A DNA stretch of 64,000 bases, taken from the NCBI RefSeq assembly GCF_022179285.1, contig NZ_BPQO01000010.1:62001-126000 (forward strand). Direction: 5' to 3'. Position 1 is the first letter of the stretch. Each line of letters opens with the position of its first letter. The stretch comes from Methylobacterium hispanicum (GTDB taxonomy: Bacteria > Pseudomonadota > Alphaproteobacteria > Rhizobiales > Beijerinckiaceae). The translations under genes and the position numbers were made by a program. A model generated the notes under the pieces. It saw nothing but the letters and a program-made list of their open reading frames with translations. It made no database searches and had not been told where the DNA came from. This document shows positions 1-8,844 of this stretch, one piece after another.

Positions 1-1
1 C

Positions 2-1171
2 GAGGGCCGCTACCGGGTCTTCACCGAACTGGAGCGCCGGGCCGGCGCCTTCCCGCGGGCGACCCACCATCACGAGGGGGGCACGCGGCCCGTCACGGTC
101 TGGTGCTCGAACGACTATCTCGGCATGGGCCAGCACGCGGGCGTGCTCGCCGCGATGCACGCGGCGATCGACCGCTGCGGGGCCGGCGCCGGGGGCACCC
201 GCAACATCTCGGGCACCAACCACGAGCACGTGCTCCTGGAGGCCGAACTCGCGGATCTCCACGGCAAGGAGGCGGCGCTCCTCTTCACCTCGGGCTACGT
301 CTCGAACTGGGCGGCGCTCGGCACGCTGGCGGCGCGTCTGCCGCACTGCGCGGTGTTCTCGGATTCGGAGAACCACGCCTCGATGATCGAGGGCATCCGG
401 GCGAGCCGCGCGGAGCGCCACATCTTCCGCCACAACGACCCGGCCGACCTCGACGCCAAGCTCCGCCTCGTCGATCCGGCCCGGCCGAAGATCGTGGCCT
501 TCGAGTCGGTCTACTCGATGGACGGCGACATCGCGCCGATCGCGGAGATCTGCGACGTGGCCCAAGCCCACGGGGCGCTCACCTACCTCGACGAGGTGCA
601 CGCGGTCGGCCTCTACGGAGCGCGGGGCGGCGGCATCTCGGAGCGCGACGGCCTCGCCGACCGCCTCGACGTGATCGAGGGGACGCTCGGCAAGGCCTTC
701 GGCGTGCACGGCGGCTACATCACGGGCTCGGCCCGGCTCTGCGACTTCGTGCGCAGCTTCGCCTCGGGCTTCATCTTCACCACCTCGCTGCCCCCGGCGG
801 TCGCGGCGGGGGCGGCGGCGAGCATCCGCCACCTCAAGGCGAGCGGGGCCGAGCGGGCGCGCCACCAGGACCGGGTCGCCCGCACCCGGGCCGCGCTCAG
901 CCGCGCCGGGATCCCGGTCCTGCCCAACGACAGCCACATCGTGCCGGTGATGGTCGGCGACCCCGTGCTCTGCAAGGCGATCTCCGACACGCTGCTGGAC
1001 GAGTTCCGGATCTACGTGCAGCCGATCAACTACCCGACGGTGGCGCGCGGCACCGAGCGCCTGCGCATCACGCCCTCGCCGCTGCACACGGATGCCGACA
1101 TCGCGCACCTCGTGGCGGCTTTGTCGATCGTCTGGGCGCGGATGGGCGTGGAGCGGCGCGCGGCGGAGTGA
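2..1171 (+). CDS. hemA: 5-aminolevulinate synthase, 5' end outside window
   Basis: This enzyme condenses glycine with succinyl-CoA to 5-aminolevulinate using PLP, the first step of tetrapyrrole synthesis in alphaproteobacteria. The frame is open from base 2, where residues [13 protein letters not shown] match the family N-terminal region, so only a short N-terminal part is missing. Visible landmarks are the substrate motif [10 protein letters not shown], the glycine-rich [24 protein letters not shown] carrying the Asp that contacts the PLP ring, and GTLGKAFG, whose Lys (codon 692-694) forms the Schiff base. It sits upstream of bchI, so it probably supplies precursor for bacteriochlorophyll. 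Family assignment is certain. Whether a second isozyme exists elsewhere cannot be seen. Confidence 0.96.
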   Translation, partial: EGRYRVFTELERRAGAFPRATHHHEGGTRPVTVWCSNDYLGMGQHAGVLAAMHAAIDRCGAGAGGTRNISGTNHEHVLLEAELADLHGKEAALLFTSGYVSNWAALGTLAARLPHCAVFSDSENHASMIEGIRASRAERHIFRHNDPADLDAKLRLVDPARPKIVAFESVYSMDGDIAPIAEICDVAQAHGALTYLDEVHAVGLYGARGGGISERDGLADRLDVIEGTLGKAFGVHGGYITGSARLCDFVRSFASGFIFTTSLPPAVAAGAAASIRHLKASGAERARHQDRVARTRAALSRAGIPVLPNDSHIVPVMVGDPVLCKAISDTLLDEFRIYVQPINYPTVARGTERLRITPSPLHTDADIAHLVAALSIVWARMGVERRAAE

Positions 1172-1181
1172 GGGCGTGAAA

Positions 1182-1366
1182 CCCTCCCCCCTCTGCGGGG
1201 GAGGGTGCCTCGCGGATGCGAGGCGGGAGAGGAGACGCCGCCTCAGGAAGGTGCTCGGCATCGATGCCGCGCTCGTGCCTGAACCGTTGCTCCCCTCTCT
1301 GCGGGACTTCGTCCCGATCGACCCGGCCTTACGGCCGGCCCACCCTCCCCCGCAGAGGGGGGAGGG
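1182..1366. repeat. Inverted-repeat element between hemA and bchI
   Basis: Two arms of 26 bp, at 1182-1207 and 1341-1366, are perfect inverted copies (CCCTCCCCCCTCTGCGGGG then GAGGGTG). They enclose about 130 bp that is itself rich in partial copies (for example 1290-1310). Each arm is also a small palindrome around CTCTGCGGGG or CCCCGCAGAG. The same core recurs at 3205-3240, 11279-11311, 13697-13720, 27950-27972, 32871-32902 and 50505-50535. It fills most of the gap between hemA and bchI and is likely a non-autonomous palindromic repeat. Confidence 0.8.
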
Positions 1367-1398
1367 AGAGTTGCGTCGGTGAACCAGGAGCGACGCCC

Positions 1399-2496
1399 AT
1401 GGACAGCGTGACCGCACGGCACCGGGACGGCGAGCCGGATACCGTCTTCGAGCCCACACCCGTCGCGTCCGCCCCGCCGCCGGCACCCGTCTTCCCCTTC
1501 TCGGCCATCGTCGGCCAGGACGCGATGCGCGAGGCGCTGCTGATCGCGGCGGTCGATCCGCTGATCGGCGGCGTGCTGGTGCTGGGCGACCGCGGCACCG
1601 GCAAGTCCACGGCGATCCGGGCGCTCGCCGCCCTGCTGCCGCCGATGCGGGCGGTGGCCGGCTGCCCCTACGCCTGCGACCCGGAGGCGCCCGCCGCCGC
1701 CTGCCCGCACTGCGCAGGCGGGGCCCCGCGCCGGGCGGAGACGCGGGCCGTGCCGGTCGTGGACCTGCCGCTCGGCGCCACCGAGGACCGGGTCGTCGGC
1801 GCGCTCGACCTGGAGCGGGCGCTCACCCGCGGCGAGCGGGCCTTCGAGCCGGGGCTGCTCGCCCGGGCCAACCGCGGCTTCCTCTACATCGACGAGGTGA
1901 ACCTCTTGGAGGACCACATCGTGGACCTCCTGCTCGACGTGGCGGCCTCAGGGATCAACACGGTGGAGCGCGAGGGGCTGTCGCTGCGCCACCCGGCCCG
2001 CTTCGTGCTCGTCGGCTCCGGCAACCCGGAGGAGGGGGAGCTGCGCCCGCAGCTCCTCGACCGGTTCGGGCTGGCCTGCGAGGTGGCGACGCCGGCCGAC
2101 ATCCCGACCCGGGTCGCGGTGGTGCGCGCCCGCGACGCCTTCGAGCGGGATCCGGCGGGCTTCCACGCCGCGCACGCCGCCGCCGAGCGGGCGACCCGTG
2201 AGACGATCCTGGCGGCGCGCGCCCGGCTCGGCGCGGTCGCGGTGCCGGACGCCGCCTTGGAACAGGCCGCCCGGCTCTGCCTCGCCCTCGGCACGGACGG
2301 GTTGCGCGGCGAGCTGACCCTGATGCGCGCCGCCCGCGCGCTCGCCGCCCTCGACGGCGCGGCGACGGTCGGCGACGCCCACCTCGCCCGCGTCGCCCCC
2401 GCGGCGCTCCGCCATCGCCTGCGCCGCAACCCGCTGGACGAGGCCGGCTCGACCGCCCGGGTCGCGCGGGCGGTGGCCGAGGTGTTCGCCGCGTGA
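1399..2496 (+). CDS. bchI: Magnesium chelatase subunit I (AAA+ ATPase)
   Basis: BchI is the ATPase subunit that, with BchD and BchH, inserts Mg into protoporphyrin IX. The 365-residue protein has Walker A GDRGTGKS at residues 63-70, Walker B FLYIDEVN at 161-168 and the insert with two Cys pairs (CPYAC, CPHC) at about 89-105. The start at 1399 is preceded by AGGAG at 1386-1390, and the frame upstream would run into repeat DNA. The stop overlaps the bchD GTG start (GTGA), so the two are translationally coupled. BchH is not in this window. Confidence 0.96.
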   Translation: MDSVTARHRDGEPDTVFEPTPVASAPPPAPVFPFSAIVGQDAMREALLIAAVDPLIGGVLVLGDRGTGKSTAIRALAALLPPMRAVAGCPYACDPEAPAAACPHCAGGAPRRAETRAVPVVDLPLGATEDRVVGALDLERALTRGERAFEPGLLARANRGFLYIDEVNLLEDHIVDLLLDVAASGINTVEREGLSLRHPARFVLVGSGNPEEGELRPQLLDRFGLACEVATPADIPTRVAVVRARDAFERDPAGFHAAHAAAERATRETILAARARLGAVAVPDAALEQAARLCLALGTDGLRGELTLMRAARALAALDGAATVGDAHLARVAPAALRHRLRRNPLDEAGSTARVARAVAEVFAA

Positions 2497-4466
2497 GCGG
2501 GCAGACGTCACCGTCCGACGCGGGCGCCGCGCAGCAGCGCGCAGCGGAGACGTCCGGGCATGCGCCAAAGCCGCGCCGCGCCGCCTTTCCCGCACGGGAG
2601 AGGGGACCCGCGCTTTCCGCGGCACCGGCGAGCCCTGCCCGGAGCGATGATGCGGTGGAGACGCCCTGGACCACCGCCCTGCGGGTCGCCGCGCTCCTGG
2701 CCGCCGACCCGCACGGGTTCGGCGGGGTCGTGGTGCGGGCGGGTGCCGGGCCGGTGCGGGATCGCTGGCTCGACACCCTGCGGACCCTGCTCGACGCGCG
2801 TCCCCTGCGCCGCCTGCCGCCGGGGACCGGCGACGACCGGCTGATCGGCGGGCTCGACCTGCCCGCGACCCTGGCGCTCGGGCGGCCCGTGCTCGGGCGC
2901 GGCCTGCTGGCGGAGGCCGACGGCGGCGTGCTGGTGGTGCCGATGGCCGAGCGGACGAGCCCCGCCACTTCCGCCCGGCTCGCCGCCGCGCTCGATGCCG
3001 GCACGGTCGCGGTCGAGCGCGACGGGATCGGCGCGCGCCATCCCGCCCGGATCGGGCTGGTGCTGCTCGACGAGGGGGAGGGGGACGAGACCGTGCCGGA
3101 GGCGCTCGCCGACCGCCTCGCCTTCCGGATCGACCTCGGCGGGATCGGGCTGGGGGAGACGCGAGCGCCGGGCGCGCGCGCCTCTTCATCTCGGGCGGAC
3201 GGCTCCAGCGCCTTCCCGCCCACCGCAGAGAGGGGAGGGAGCGCGGCGGCCGGTGCGGGCCATGACGTGCCGCCATACGACCACGAAGGCACCCCCGTCC
3301 GCGACCCCGTCGCCACGCTCTGCACCACCGCCGCCGCGCTCGGCATCGCCTCGCCGCGGGGGCCGCTCCTCGCCCTGCGGGTCGCGCGCCGGATCGCCGG
3401 GGCGGGCGCGGTGGACGCGGCGGCCCTGGCCGAGGCCGCCCGCCTCGTCCTGGCGCCGCGGGCGACCTGCCTGCCGGCTTCCGAGGCGACGGCACCCGAC
3501 CCGGACGAGACCCCGCAGGACGCGGCCGACGACGAGGCCCGGGACGGATCCGCGACCGAGCCTCCACCGGACGACGGACCGCGCGACGAACCGCGCGACG
3601 CCTCCCCCGGGCCCGCCCCGGAGGACCTCGTCCTCTCCGCCGCCCGCGCGGCGATCCCCGCCGACCTGCTCGCGACCCTCGCGGGCGGCGCCTCCGGCAA
3701 GGCCGCCGCCCGGGCCGGGCGCTTCGGTGCGGGGGCGCCCGATCCCCGCCGGGGCCGCCCGGCCGGCGCGCGCGCCGGCGACCCGCGCCGGGGCCGGCTC
3801 GATCTCGTCGCCACGCTTCGCGCCGCCGCCCCCTGGCAGCGCCTGCGACCGGGGCCGCAGCCGGTCCGCGTCCGGGCCTCGGACCTGCGCGTGCGCCGCC
3901 TCGTGCGGGCGCCCGAGACCACCACGATCGTCTGCGTGGACGCCTCCGGCTCGGCGGCGCGCGAGCGGCTGGCCGAGGCCAAGGGCGCCGTCGAGCTGAT
4001 GCTGGCCGAGGCCTATGCCCGCCGCGACCGGGTGGCGCTGGTGGCCTTCCGCGGCGCGGGGGCCGCGCTCGTCCTGCCGCCCACCCGGGCGCTGGCCCGG
4101 GCGCGCCGCGACCTCGCCGGCTTGCCCGGCGGCGGCGGCACGCCGCTCGCCGCCGGCCTCGACGCCGCCGCGGCGCTGGCGCGCGGGGTGGCCCGGGGCG
4201 GCGGGCGCCCGGTGGTGGTGGTGCTCACCGACGGGCGGGCCAACGTGGCGCGCTCGGGCGCGGGCGGCCGGGCCGCCGCCCGGGCCGACGCCGAGGCCGC
4301 GGCCCGCGCGCTCGCCGCCCTCGCGGTGCCGGTGCTGGTGCTCGATACCGGCGCGGCCGGCGAGGGCGCCCGGGCGCTCGCCGAGGCCGCCCGCGCCCGC
4401 TACGTCCCGCTGCCCCGCGCCGACGCGGGCGCCCTCGCGGCGGCCGCGCGGGGGGCGGGCGCGTGA
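2493..4466 (+). CDS. bchD: Magnesium chelatase subunit D
   Basis: BchD is the platform subunit of the Mg-chelatase and pairs with the BchI hexamer. The 657-residue protein has an N-terminal AAA-like domain without a Walker A motif, an acidic Pro-rich linker at about 325-375, and a C-terminal von Willebrand A domain with a MIDAS motif DASGS near residue 485 and [11 protein letters not shown] near 575. GTG start, overlapping the bchI stop by 4 nt. Two stretches look like intergenic repeat DNA captured in frame: residues about 31-44 (bases 2587-2620) and about 238-252 (bases 3205-3240). Both fall outside conserved motifs, so function is probably kept. Confidence 0.95.
   Translation: MSGQTSPSDAGAAQQRAAETSGHAPKPRRAAFPARERGPALSAAPASPARSDDAVETPWTTALRVAALLAADPHGFGGVVVRAGAGPVRDRWLDTLRTLLDARPLRRLPPGTGDDRLIGGLDLPATLALGRPVLGRGLLAEADGGVLVVPMAERTSPATSARLAAALDAGTVAVERDGIGARHPARIGLVLLDEGEGDETVPEALADRLAFRIDLGGIGLGETRAPGARASSSRADGSSAFPPTAERGGSAAAGAGHDVPPYDHEGTPVRDPVATLCTTAAALGIASPRGPLLALRVARRIAGAGAVDAAALAEAARLVLAPRATCLPASEATAPDPDETPQDAADDEARDGSATEPPPDDGPRDEPRDASPGPAPEDLVLSAARAAIPADLLATLAGGASGKAAARAGRFGAGAPDPRRGRPAGARAGDPRRGRLDLVATLRAAAPWQRLRPGPQPVRVRASDLRVRRLVRAPETTTIVCVDASGSAARERLAEAKGAVELMLAEAYARRDRVALVAFRGAGAALVLPPTRALARARRDLAGLPGGGGTPLAAGLDAAAALARGVARGGGRPVVVVLTDGRANVARSGAGGRAAARADAEAAARALAALAVPVLVLDTGAAGEGARALAEAARARYVPLPRADAGALAAAARGAGA
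2587..2620. repeat. Repeat-element end inside bchD
   Basis: Bases 2598-2617 (GAGAGGGGACCCGCGCTTTC) are identical to 50028-50047, the right end of the long inverted-repeat element between recG and sdhE. Here they are translated in frame as part of the BchD N-terminal region. Confidence 0.75.
3205..3240. repeat. GC-rich palindrome core inside bchD
   Basis: The stretch CCGCAGAGAGGGGAGGGAGCG matches the core of the intergenic palindrome seen at 1341-1366 and 11279-11311 with a few changes. It is translated in frame as a Ser/Ala/Gly-rich loop between the AAA-like domain and the acidic linker of BchD. Confidence 0.6.
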
Positions 4467-5356
4467 GGGATCCGGACCGGCCAGACTGGTCGCGCGAGGG
4501 CGCCGACTGGCCGCATCGCGCCGCGAGCCGCTTCGTCGCGGCCGCGGGCCTCACCTGGCACCTGCAGGAATTCGGCGCCGCGGACGCGCCCGTCCTGCTG
4601 CTCCTGCACGGCACCGGGGCGGCGAGCCACTCGTTCCGGGACCTCGCCCCGCGCCTCGCCGGGACCCACCGGGTCCTGGTGCCGGACCTGCCCGGCCACG
4701 GCTTCAGCGACCCGCTGCCGGCGGGCCGCCTCTCGCTGCCCGGCATGGCGGCGGCCCTGGCCGAGCTCCTGCGGGTGCTGGGCCTGAGCCCGCGCCGCGT
4801 CGCCGGCCACTCGGCCGGGGCGGCGATCCTCGTCCGGATGTGCCTCGACGGCGCGCTCCACCCGGACCGGATCGTCGCCCTCAACGGGGCGCTCAGCCCC
4901 TTCCCGGGGGCCGCCAGCCTGCTGTTTCCCGTCATGGCGCGGGCGCTGTTCCTGAACCCGCTCACCCCGCGGCTCTTCGCCTGGAGCGCGGACCGGGCCG
5001 CGGTCGAGCGGCTGATCGGGGGCACCGGCTCGCGCCTCGACGCGGCGGGGGTGTCGTACTACCGGCGCCTGTTCGCCAAGCCCGGCCACGTGCGCGGCGC
5101 GCTCGGCATGATGGCGAACTGGGATCTGGCCGCCCTCGAGCGCGACCTCGGCCGGCTCGCCGTGCCGCTCCTGCTCGTGGTCGGCGGGAACGACCGCGCC
5201 ATCCGCCCCGAGGACGCCTTCCGCCTGCGCGACCGCCTGCCCGGCACCCGGGTCGAGCTGCTGCGCGGCCTCGGGCATCTCGCCCACGAGGAGGATCCGG
5301 AGCGCGTCGCCGCGCTGGTCGCCGCCGACGAGCCGGCGGGCGGCGCGCCCGGCTGA
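4463..5356 (+). CDS. bchO: BchO, alpha/beta-hydrolase of the Mg-chelatase operon
   Basis: BchO is an alpha/beta-hydrolase-fold protein always found with bchI and bchD; its biochemical role is not settled. The 297-residue protein shows the oxyanion-side LLLLHGTGAASHS, the nucleophile elbow AGHSAGAA near residue 115 and a late LRGLGHLAHEE carrying the presumed catalytic His. GTG start overlapping the bchD stop by 4 nt (GTGA), completing the bchI-bchD-bchO unit. The alternative, a generic esterase, is unlikely given the context. Confidence 0.92.
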   Translation: MRDPDRPDWSREGADWPHRAASRFVAAAGLTWHLQEFGAADAPVLLLLHGTGAASHSFRDLAPRLAGTHRVLVPDLPGHGFSDPLPAGRLSLPGMAAALAELLRVLGLSPRRVAGHSAGAAILVRMCLDGALHPDRIVALNGALSPFPGAASLLFPVMARALFLNPLTPRLFAWSADRAAVERLIGGTGSRLDAAGVSYYRRLFAKPGHVRGALGMMANWDLAALERDLGRLAVPLLLVVGGNDRAIRPEDAFRLRDRLPGTRVELLRGLGHLAHEEDPERVAALVAADEPAGGAPG

Positions 5357-5455
5357 GCCACGCGGCGGCCCTCGCGGTGCCGGGTCCGCCACCTCGCGGT
5401 GACGCCCCGCTCGCCGCGCGGTGGCGACGCGGTGAGCGCGGGGTGCAATCCGGTC

Positions 5456-5484
5456 TTGCGCGACCGCCAGCCCGCCCGTACTGT
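5456..5484 (+). promoter_or_regulatory. Candidate crtI promoter
   Basis: A possible -35 TTGCGC (5456-5461) and -10 TACTGT (5479-5484) are separated by 17 nt. Transcription would begin at about the crtI ATG (5491), which would give a nearly leaderless mRNA. The -10 overlaps the TGT half of the palindrome at 5482-5499. Confidence 0.35.
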
Positions 5485-5499
5485 CATTCCATGTTGACA
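5482..5499. promoter_or_regulatory. TGT-N12-ACA palindrome (PpsR/CrtJ-type site) at crtI
   Basis: TGTCATTCCATGTTGACA fits the TGT-N12-ACA operator bound by the redox/light repressor PpsR (CrtJ), known to control bch, crt and puc genes in purple bacteria. It spans the crtI start codon (5491), a position where binding would block RNA polymerase. Two more sites of this form occur in the cluster. Confidence 0.7.
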
Positions 5500-7026
5500 C
5501 TCGTCGACAAGCCACCTTCACACCAGGGCACCGATCCGCGGCCGCACGCGGTGGTGATCGGCTCCGGCTTCGGCGGCCTCGCGGCGGCGGTGCGGCTGGG
5601 CGCCAGGAGCTATCGGGTCACGGTGCTGGAGCGGCTCGACCAGCCCGGCGGGCGCGCCCGGGTGCACCGGCAGGACGGCTTCACGTTCGATGCCGGCCCC
5701 ACCATCGTCACCGCGCCCTTCCTGCTGGAGGAGCTGTGGCGGCTCGCCGGCCGGCGCCTCGCCGACGACGTGGCGCTGGTGCCGATGGACCCGTTCTACC
5801 GGATCCGCTTCGACGACGGCACCGACTTCGCCTATACGGGCGACCCGGCACGGATGCGGGCGGAGGTCGAGCGCCTCGCGCCCGCCGACGTCGCCGGCTA
5901 CGAGCGCTTCATGGCCTTCAGCCGGCAGGTCTGCCGGATCGGCTTCGAGGAGCTCGGCCACGTGCCCTTCGGCCGGGTCCGGGACATGCTGCGGATCGCG
6001 CCCGACCTCGTGCGCCTCTCCGGCCACCGCAGCCTGCACGCGGTGGTGGCCCGCCACATCCGCGACCCGCGCCTGCGCCAGGTCTTCAGCTTCCACCCCC
6101 TGCTCATCGGCGGCAACCCGTTCCGGGCGAGTGCGCTCTACGGGCTGATCGCCCATCTGGAGCGGGCGTGGGGCGTGCATTTCTGCCTCGGCGGCACCGG
6201 CCGGCTGGTGGACGGCCTCGCCGGGCTGGTCGCGGGCCAGGGCGGGACGGTGCGCTGCGGGGCCGAGGTCGCGCGGATCACGCTGGCCGAGGGCCGCGCC
6301 ACGGGGGTCGCGCTCGCCGACGGCAGCGAGATCCCGGCCGACCTCGTCGTCTCGAACGCCGATTCCGCCTACACCTACGGCACGCTGCTGGCGGGCCGGA
6401 CCCGGCGCTGGAATCCCCGGAAGCTCGCGCGCGCGCGCTCCTCGATGGGGCTGTTCGTCTGGTATTTCGGCACGCGCCGCACGTACCCGGGTGTCGATCA
6501 CCACACGATCCTGCTCGGGCCGCGCTACCGCGAACTGCTCGCCGACATCTTCGACCGCAAGGTGCTGGCCGACGACATGAGCCTCTACCTGCACCGGCCG
6601 ACCGCGACCGACCCGCTGCTGGCGCCGCCCGGCCACGACGCCTTCTACGTGCTGGCGCCCGTGCCGAACCTCGCGGGCGGGCAGGACTGGGCCCGCCTCG
6701 CAGAGCCCTACCGGCAGCGCATCGCCGCGCGGCTGGAGGCGAGCGTGCTGCCGGGCCTCGGCGCGTCCGTCGTCACCTCGCGGGTCACCACGCCCCAGGA
6801 CTTCGCCGACGACTTCCTCAGCGTGTGCGGCTCCGGCTTCGGACTGGAGCCGGTGCTGACCCAGTCGGCGTGGTTCCGCCCGCACAACCGCTCCGAAGAG
6901 GTGGAGAACCTCTATCTCGTCGGCGCCGGCACCCATCCGGGCGCGGGCCTGCCCGGCGTCCTCTCCTCGGCCCGTGTCCTCGATTCGCTGGTGCCCGATG
7001 CACGCCATATCCGACGCCGAGCCTGA
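5491..7026 (+). CDS. crtI: Phytoene desaturase
   Basis: CrtI desaturates phytoene stepwise (neurosporene or lycopene in purple bacteria). The 511-residue protein begins with the FAD-binding motif VVIGSGFGG at residues 22-29, followed by LERLDQPGGRA, and ends with the conserved C-terminal NLYLVGAGTHPGAGLPG. Full length for the family. The start ATG is chosen because the dinucleotide motif lies just downstream, leaving no room for a later start. It overlaps crtB by 29 nt. The number of desaturation steps cannot be read from sequence. Confidence 0.95.
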   Translation: MLTLVDKPPSHQGTDPRPHAVVIGSGFGGLAAAVRLGARSYRVTVLERLDQPGGRARVHRQDGFTFDAGPTIVTAPFLLEELWRLAGRRLADDVALVPMDPFYRIRFDDGTDFAYTGDPARMRAEVERLAPADVAGYERFMAFSRQVCRIGFEELGHVPFGRVRDMLRIAPDLVRLSGHRSLHAVVARHIRDPRLRQVFSFHPLLIGGNPFRASALYGLIAHLERAWGVHFCLGGTGRLVDGLAGLVAGQGGTVRCGAEVARITLAEGRATGVALADGSEIPADLVVSNADSAYTYGTLLAGRTRRWNPRKLARARSSMGLFVWYFGTRRTYPGVDHHTILLGPRYRELLADIFDRKVLADDMSLYLHRPTATDPLLAPPGHDAFYVLAPVPNLAGGQDWARLAEPYRQRIAARLEASVLPGLGASVVTSRVTTPQDFADDFLSVCGSGFGLEPVLTQSAWFRPHNRSEEVENLYLVGAGTHPGAGLPGVLSSARVLDSLVPDARHIRRRA

Positions 7027-8134
7027 GCCCGAGGTCGGCCCCGAAGTCAGACCCGAAGTCCGGCCCGAAGTCGGGCCCGATTCGGGCCCGGCCGACCGCG
7101 CCGCCTGCCGGGCGGCGATCCGGGCCGGCTCGCGCAGCTTCTTCGCGGCCTCGCTGCTGCTGCCCGCCCGGGTCCGCGAGCCGGCCTACGGGCTCTACGC
7201 CTTCTGCCGGCAGGCCGACGACGCGGTGGACGGCGCGCCGACCGCCGCCCGCCGCCGCGCCGCGGTGGGGCGGCTGGAAGCCCGGCTCGCGCGCGCCTGC
7301 GCGGGGCGGCCCGCCGACCACCCGGCCGACCGGGCGCTCGCCGCGGTCATGGCCGCGCACGCGATCCCCGAGGCGCTGCCGCGCGCGCTCCTCGAAGGCC
7401 TCGCCTGGGACGCGGAGGGCCGCCGCTACGCCGACCTGCCCGCGCTCACCGCCTACGCGGCGCGGGTGGCCGGCACGGTCGGCGCGATGATGACCCTGAT
7501 CATGGGACGGCGCGCGCCCGACGTGCTCGCCCGCGCCCTCGATCTCGGCGTGGCCATGCAGTTCACCAACATCGCCCGGGACGTCGGCGAGGACGCGCGC
7601 GCCGGCCGCCTCTACCTGCCGCTCGCCTGGATGCGCGAGGCCGGGCTCGACCCGGAGGCGTGGCTGGCCGCCCCCGTCCACTCGGCCGCGCTCGCCGGGG
7701 TGGTGGCGCGGCTGCTCGCCGAGGCGGACCGCCTCCACGCCCGCGCGCAGGCCGGCATCGCCGCGCTGCCGGCCGATTGCCGCCCGGCGATCCGCGCGGC
7801 GGGCCTGATCTACGCGGAGATCGGCCGCGCGGTGGCGGCGAACAGGCACGACGCGGTGGGCGCCCGCGCCCGGGTCGGCACGCCGCGCAAGCTCGCCCTC
7901 CTCGCCCGCGCGGCCGTGCCGGGCGTCGCGACGCGAACGGCGGGCGCACCCGGCTGCCTTCGCGCGCCGCCGCTCGCCGAGACCGCCTTTCTGGTCGCGG
8001 CCGTCGGGTGCGCGCCCGACCCTTCGCGAAAGCTCCCGGCCTGGTGGGACCTGCGCGGCCGGGCGCTGCACGCGCTCGACCTCATCGAGACCTGGGAGAT
8101 CCGCGACGCGCGAGCCCGCGCCGCGCTGCCGTGA
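6998..8134 (+). CDS. crtB: Phytoene synthase
   Basis: CrtB joins two geranylgeranyl diphosphates head to head to phytoene. The 378-residue protein has the two Asp-rich motifs of squalene/phytoene synthases: YAFCRQADDAVDG near residue 68 and NIARDVGEDAR near 191. The ATG at 6998 lies inside the crtI 3' end. The first 30 residues are unusual: a 12-bp tandem repeat (7031-7090) encodes repeated E-V-x-P units before the conserved domain begins (RAGSRSFFAASLLLP). Confidence 0.95.
   Translation: MHAISDAEPEPEVGPEVRPEVRPEVGPDSGPADRAACRAAIRAGSRSFFAASLLLPARVREPAYGLYAFCRQADDAVDGAPTAARRRAAVGRLEARLARACAGRPADHPADRALAAVMAAHAIPEALPRALLEGLAWDAEGRRYADLPALTAYAARVAGTVGAMMTLIMGRRAPDVLARALDLGVAMQFTNIARDVGEDARAGRLYLPLAWMREAGLDPEAWLAAPVHSAALAGVVARLLAEADRLHARAQAGIAALPADCRPAIRAAGLIYAEIGRAVAANRHDAVGARARVGTPRKLALLARAAVPGVATRTAGAPGCLRAPPLAETAFLVAAVGCAPDPSRKLPAWWDLRGRALHALDLIETWEIRDARARAALP
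7031..7090. repeat. 12-bp tandem repeat, five units, in crtB
   Basis: Five 12-bp units (7031, 7043, 7055, 7067, 7079) of the form GAAGTCNGNCCC, diverged at a few bases, encode the N-terminal E-V-(G/R)-P repeat of CrtB. The period is a multiple of three, so copy-number change keeps frame. Confidence 0.85.
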
Positions 8135-8155
8135 GCGGCGGGGCCGCACACGGCA

Positions 8156-8182
8156 GAGGGGCCGCCCGGGGGGCGGCCCCTC
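8156..8182. terminator. Strong hairpin after crtB
   Basis: An 11-bp stem, GAGGGGCCGCC pairing with GGCGGCCCCTC, closes a short G-rich loop 20 nt past the crtB stop. It lies between convergent genes and could end transcription from both sides. There is no clear U-run. Confidence 0.55.
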
Positions 8183-8209
8183 TCGCGCTCCTCGCCTACC
8201 CGGGGCGGC

Positions 8210-8314
8210 TCAGAGGCCGGCGAGGACGCCGGCCGAGCCCCAGAGGGTCAGGCCGAGACCGGCGACGAACGCGCCGATCATGCCGTACGAGAAGGCCTTC
8301 ATCATCTTCTGCAT
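8210..8314 (-). CDS. 34-residue single-span membrane peptide
   Basis: A short open frame encoding MQKMMKAFSYGMIGAFVAGL then GLTLWGSAGVLAGL. Residues 8-34 are one hydrophobic span rich in Gly and Ala, preceded by a short basic N-terminus, as in small inner-membrane peptides. The start (8314) has GAGGGG a few bases upstream. It follows the secreted-protein gene 8327-8608 by 12 nt on the same strand, so the two look like one transcript. I do not recognise a family. Coding status rests on the ribosome site, hydrophobic pattern and tight spacing. Confidence 0.5.
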   Translation of the reverse strand: MQKMMKAFSYGMIGAFVAGLGLTLWGSAGVLAGL

Positions 8315-8326
8315 GCCGTGTTCCCC

Positions 8327-8608
8327 TCAGCAGCGGTTCCCGCCCGCGGTCTGGCCGTACTGCTTGACCGGGAAGTTCTGCTGGTTGGCGTTGCCCTCGG
8401 CCGCCGAGCTCATCGGGCAGGTGGCCGGGTTGCGGCTGCCGAAGAAGCCGATCGCGCCCGTCGTCTCCACCCCCTCGGAGGCGAAGCCGGTGTAGTGGCC
8501 GCGCGGTGCGTCGTAGGGGAAGGCCAGCGCGGACGAGGCCGGGGCAGCAATGCCAAGCATCAGAGCGGCAAAAGCGGCGGCGACACGAGTCTTCATGGTG
8601 GTCTTCAT
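8327..8608 (-). CDS. Small secreted protein of unknown function
   Basis: The 93-residue product starts with a clear Sec signal: MKTTMKTRVAAAFAALMLGI then an Ala-rich stretch ending ASSALA, predicted cleavage before FPYDAP. The mature part of about 64 residues is Gly-, Asn- and Gln-rich with two cysteines (TCPMSS and the C-terminal GNRC) that could form one disulfide. An upstream in-frame ATG at 8647 is less likely because the signal begins at 8608; 8596 is a second possible start. It lies between crtB and crtC, where Rhodobacter has tspO, and precedes the 34-residue membrane peptide. No function can be assigned. Confidence 0.65.
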   Translation of the reverse strand: MKTTMKTRVAAAFAALMLGIAAPASSALAFPYDAPRGHYTGFASEGVETTGAIGFFGSRNPATCPMSSAAEGNANQQNFPVKQYGQTAGGNRC

Positions 8609-8844
8609 CGTCAGAGCACTTTGGCGGCCGGCCGATCCGGTCCGCATCGTCTTGCGTGATCTGAAGATAGGAAGCGCCTTGCCGGCGCGACGTGCCAGGA
8701 CGCACGTCCCATCGCGGAACCGAAGCCGCCCGGGCGTCGGGCCGGCGGCATGGCCGGCCCGGGGCGCGTCGCAGCCCGATGGCCGAGCCGGGCGCCCGAC
8801 GAGCGCACCTCGGATGTGCGAACGGCCGCCCCCTTATCCGGGCC

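Noticed and set aside
5494-5499. TTGACA inside crtI as a -35 box for crtI
   Set aside because: It lies downstream of the crtI ATG; transcription from it would miss the FAD-binding N-terminus. It is better explained as half of the PpsR-type palindrome.
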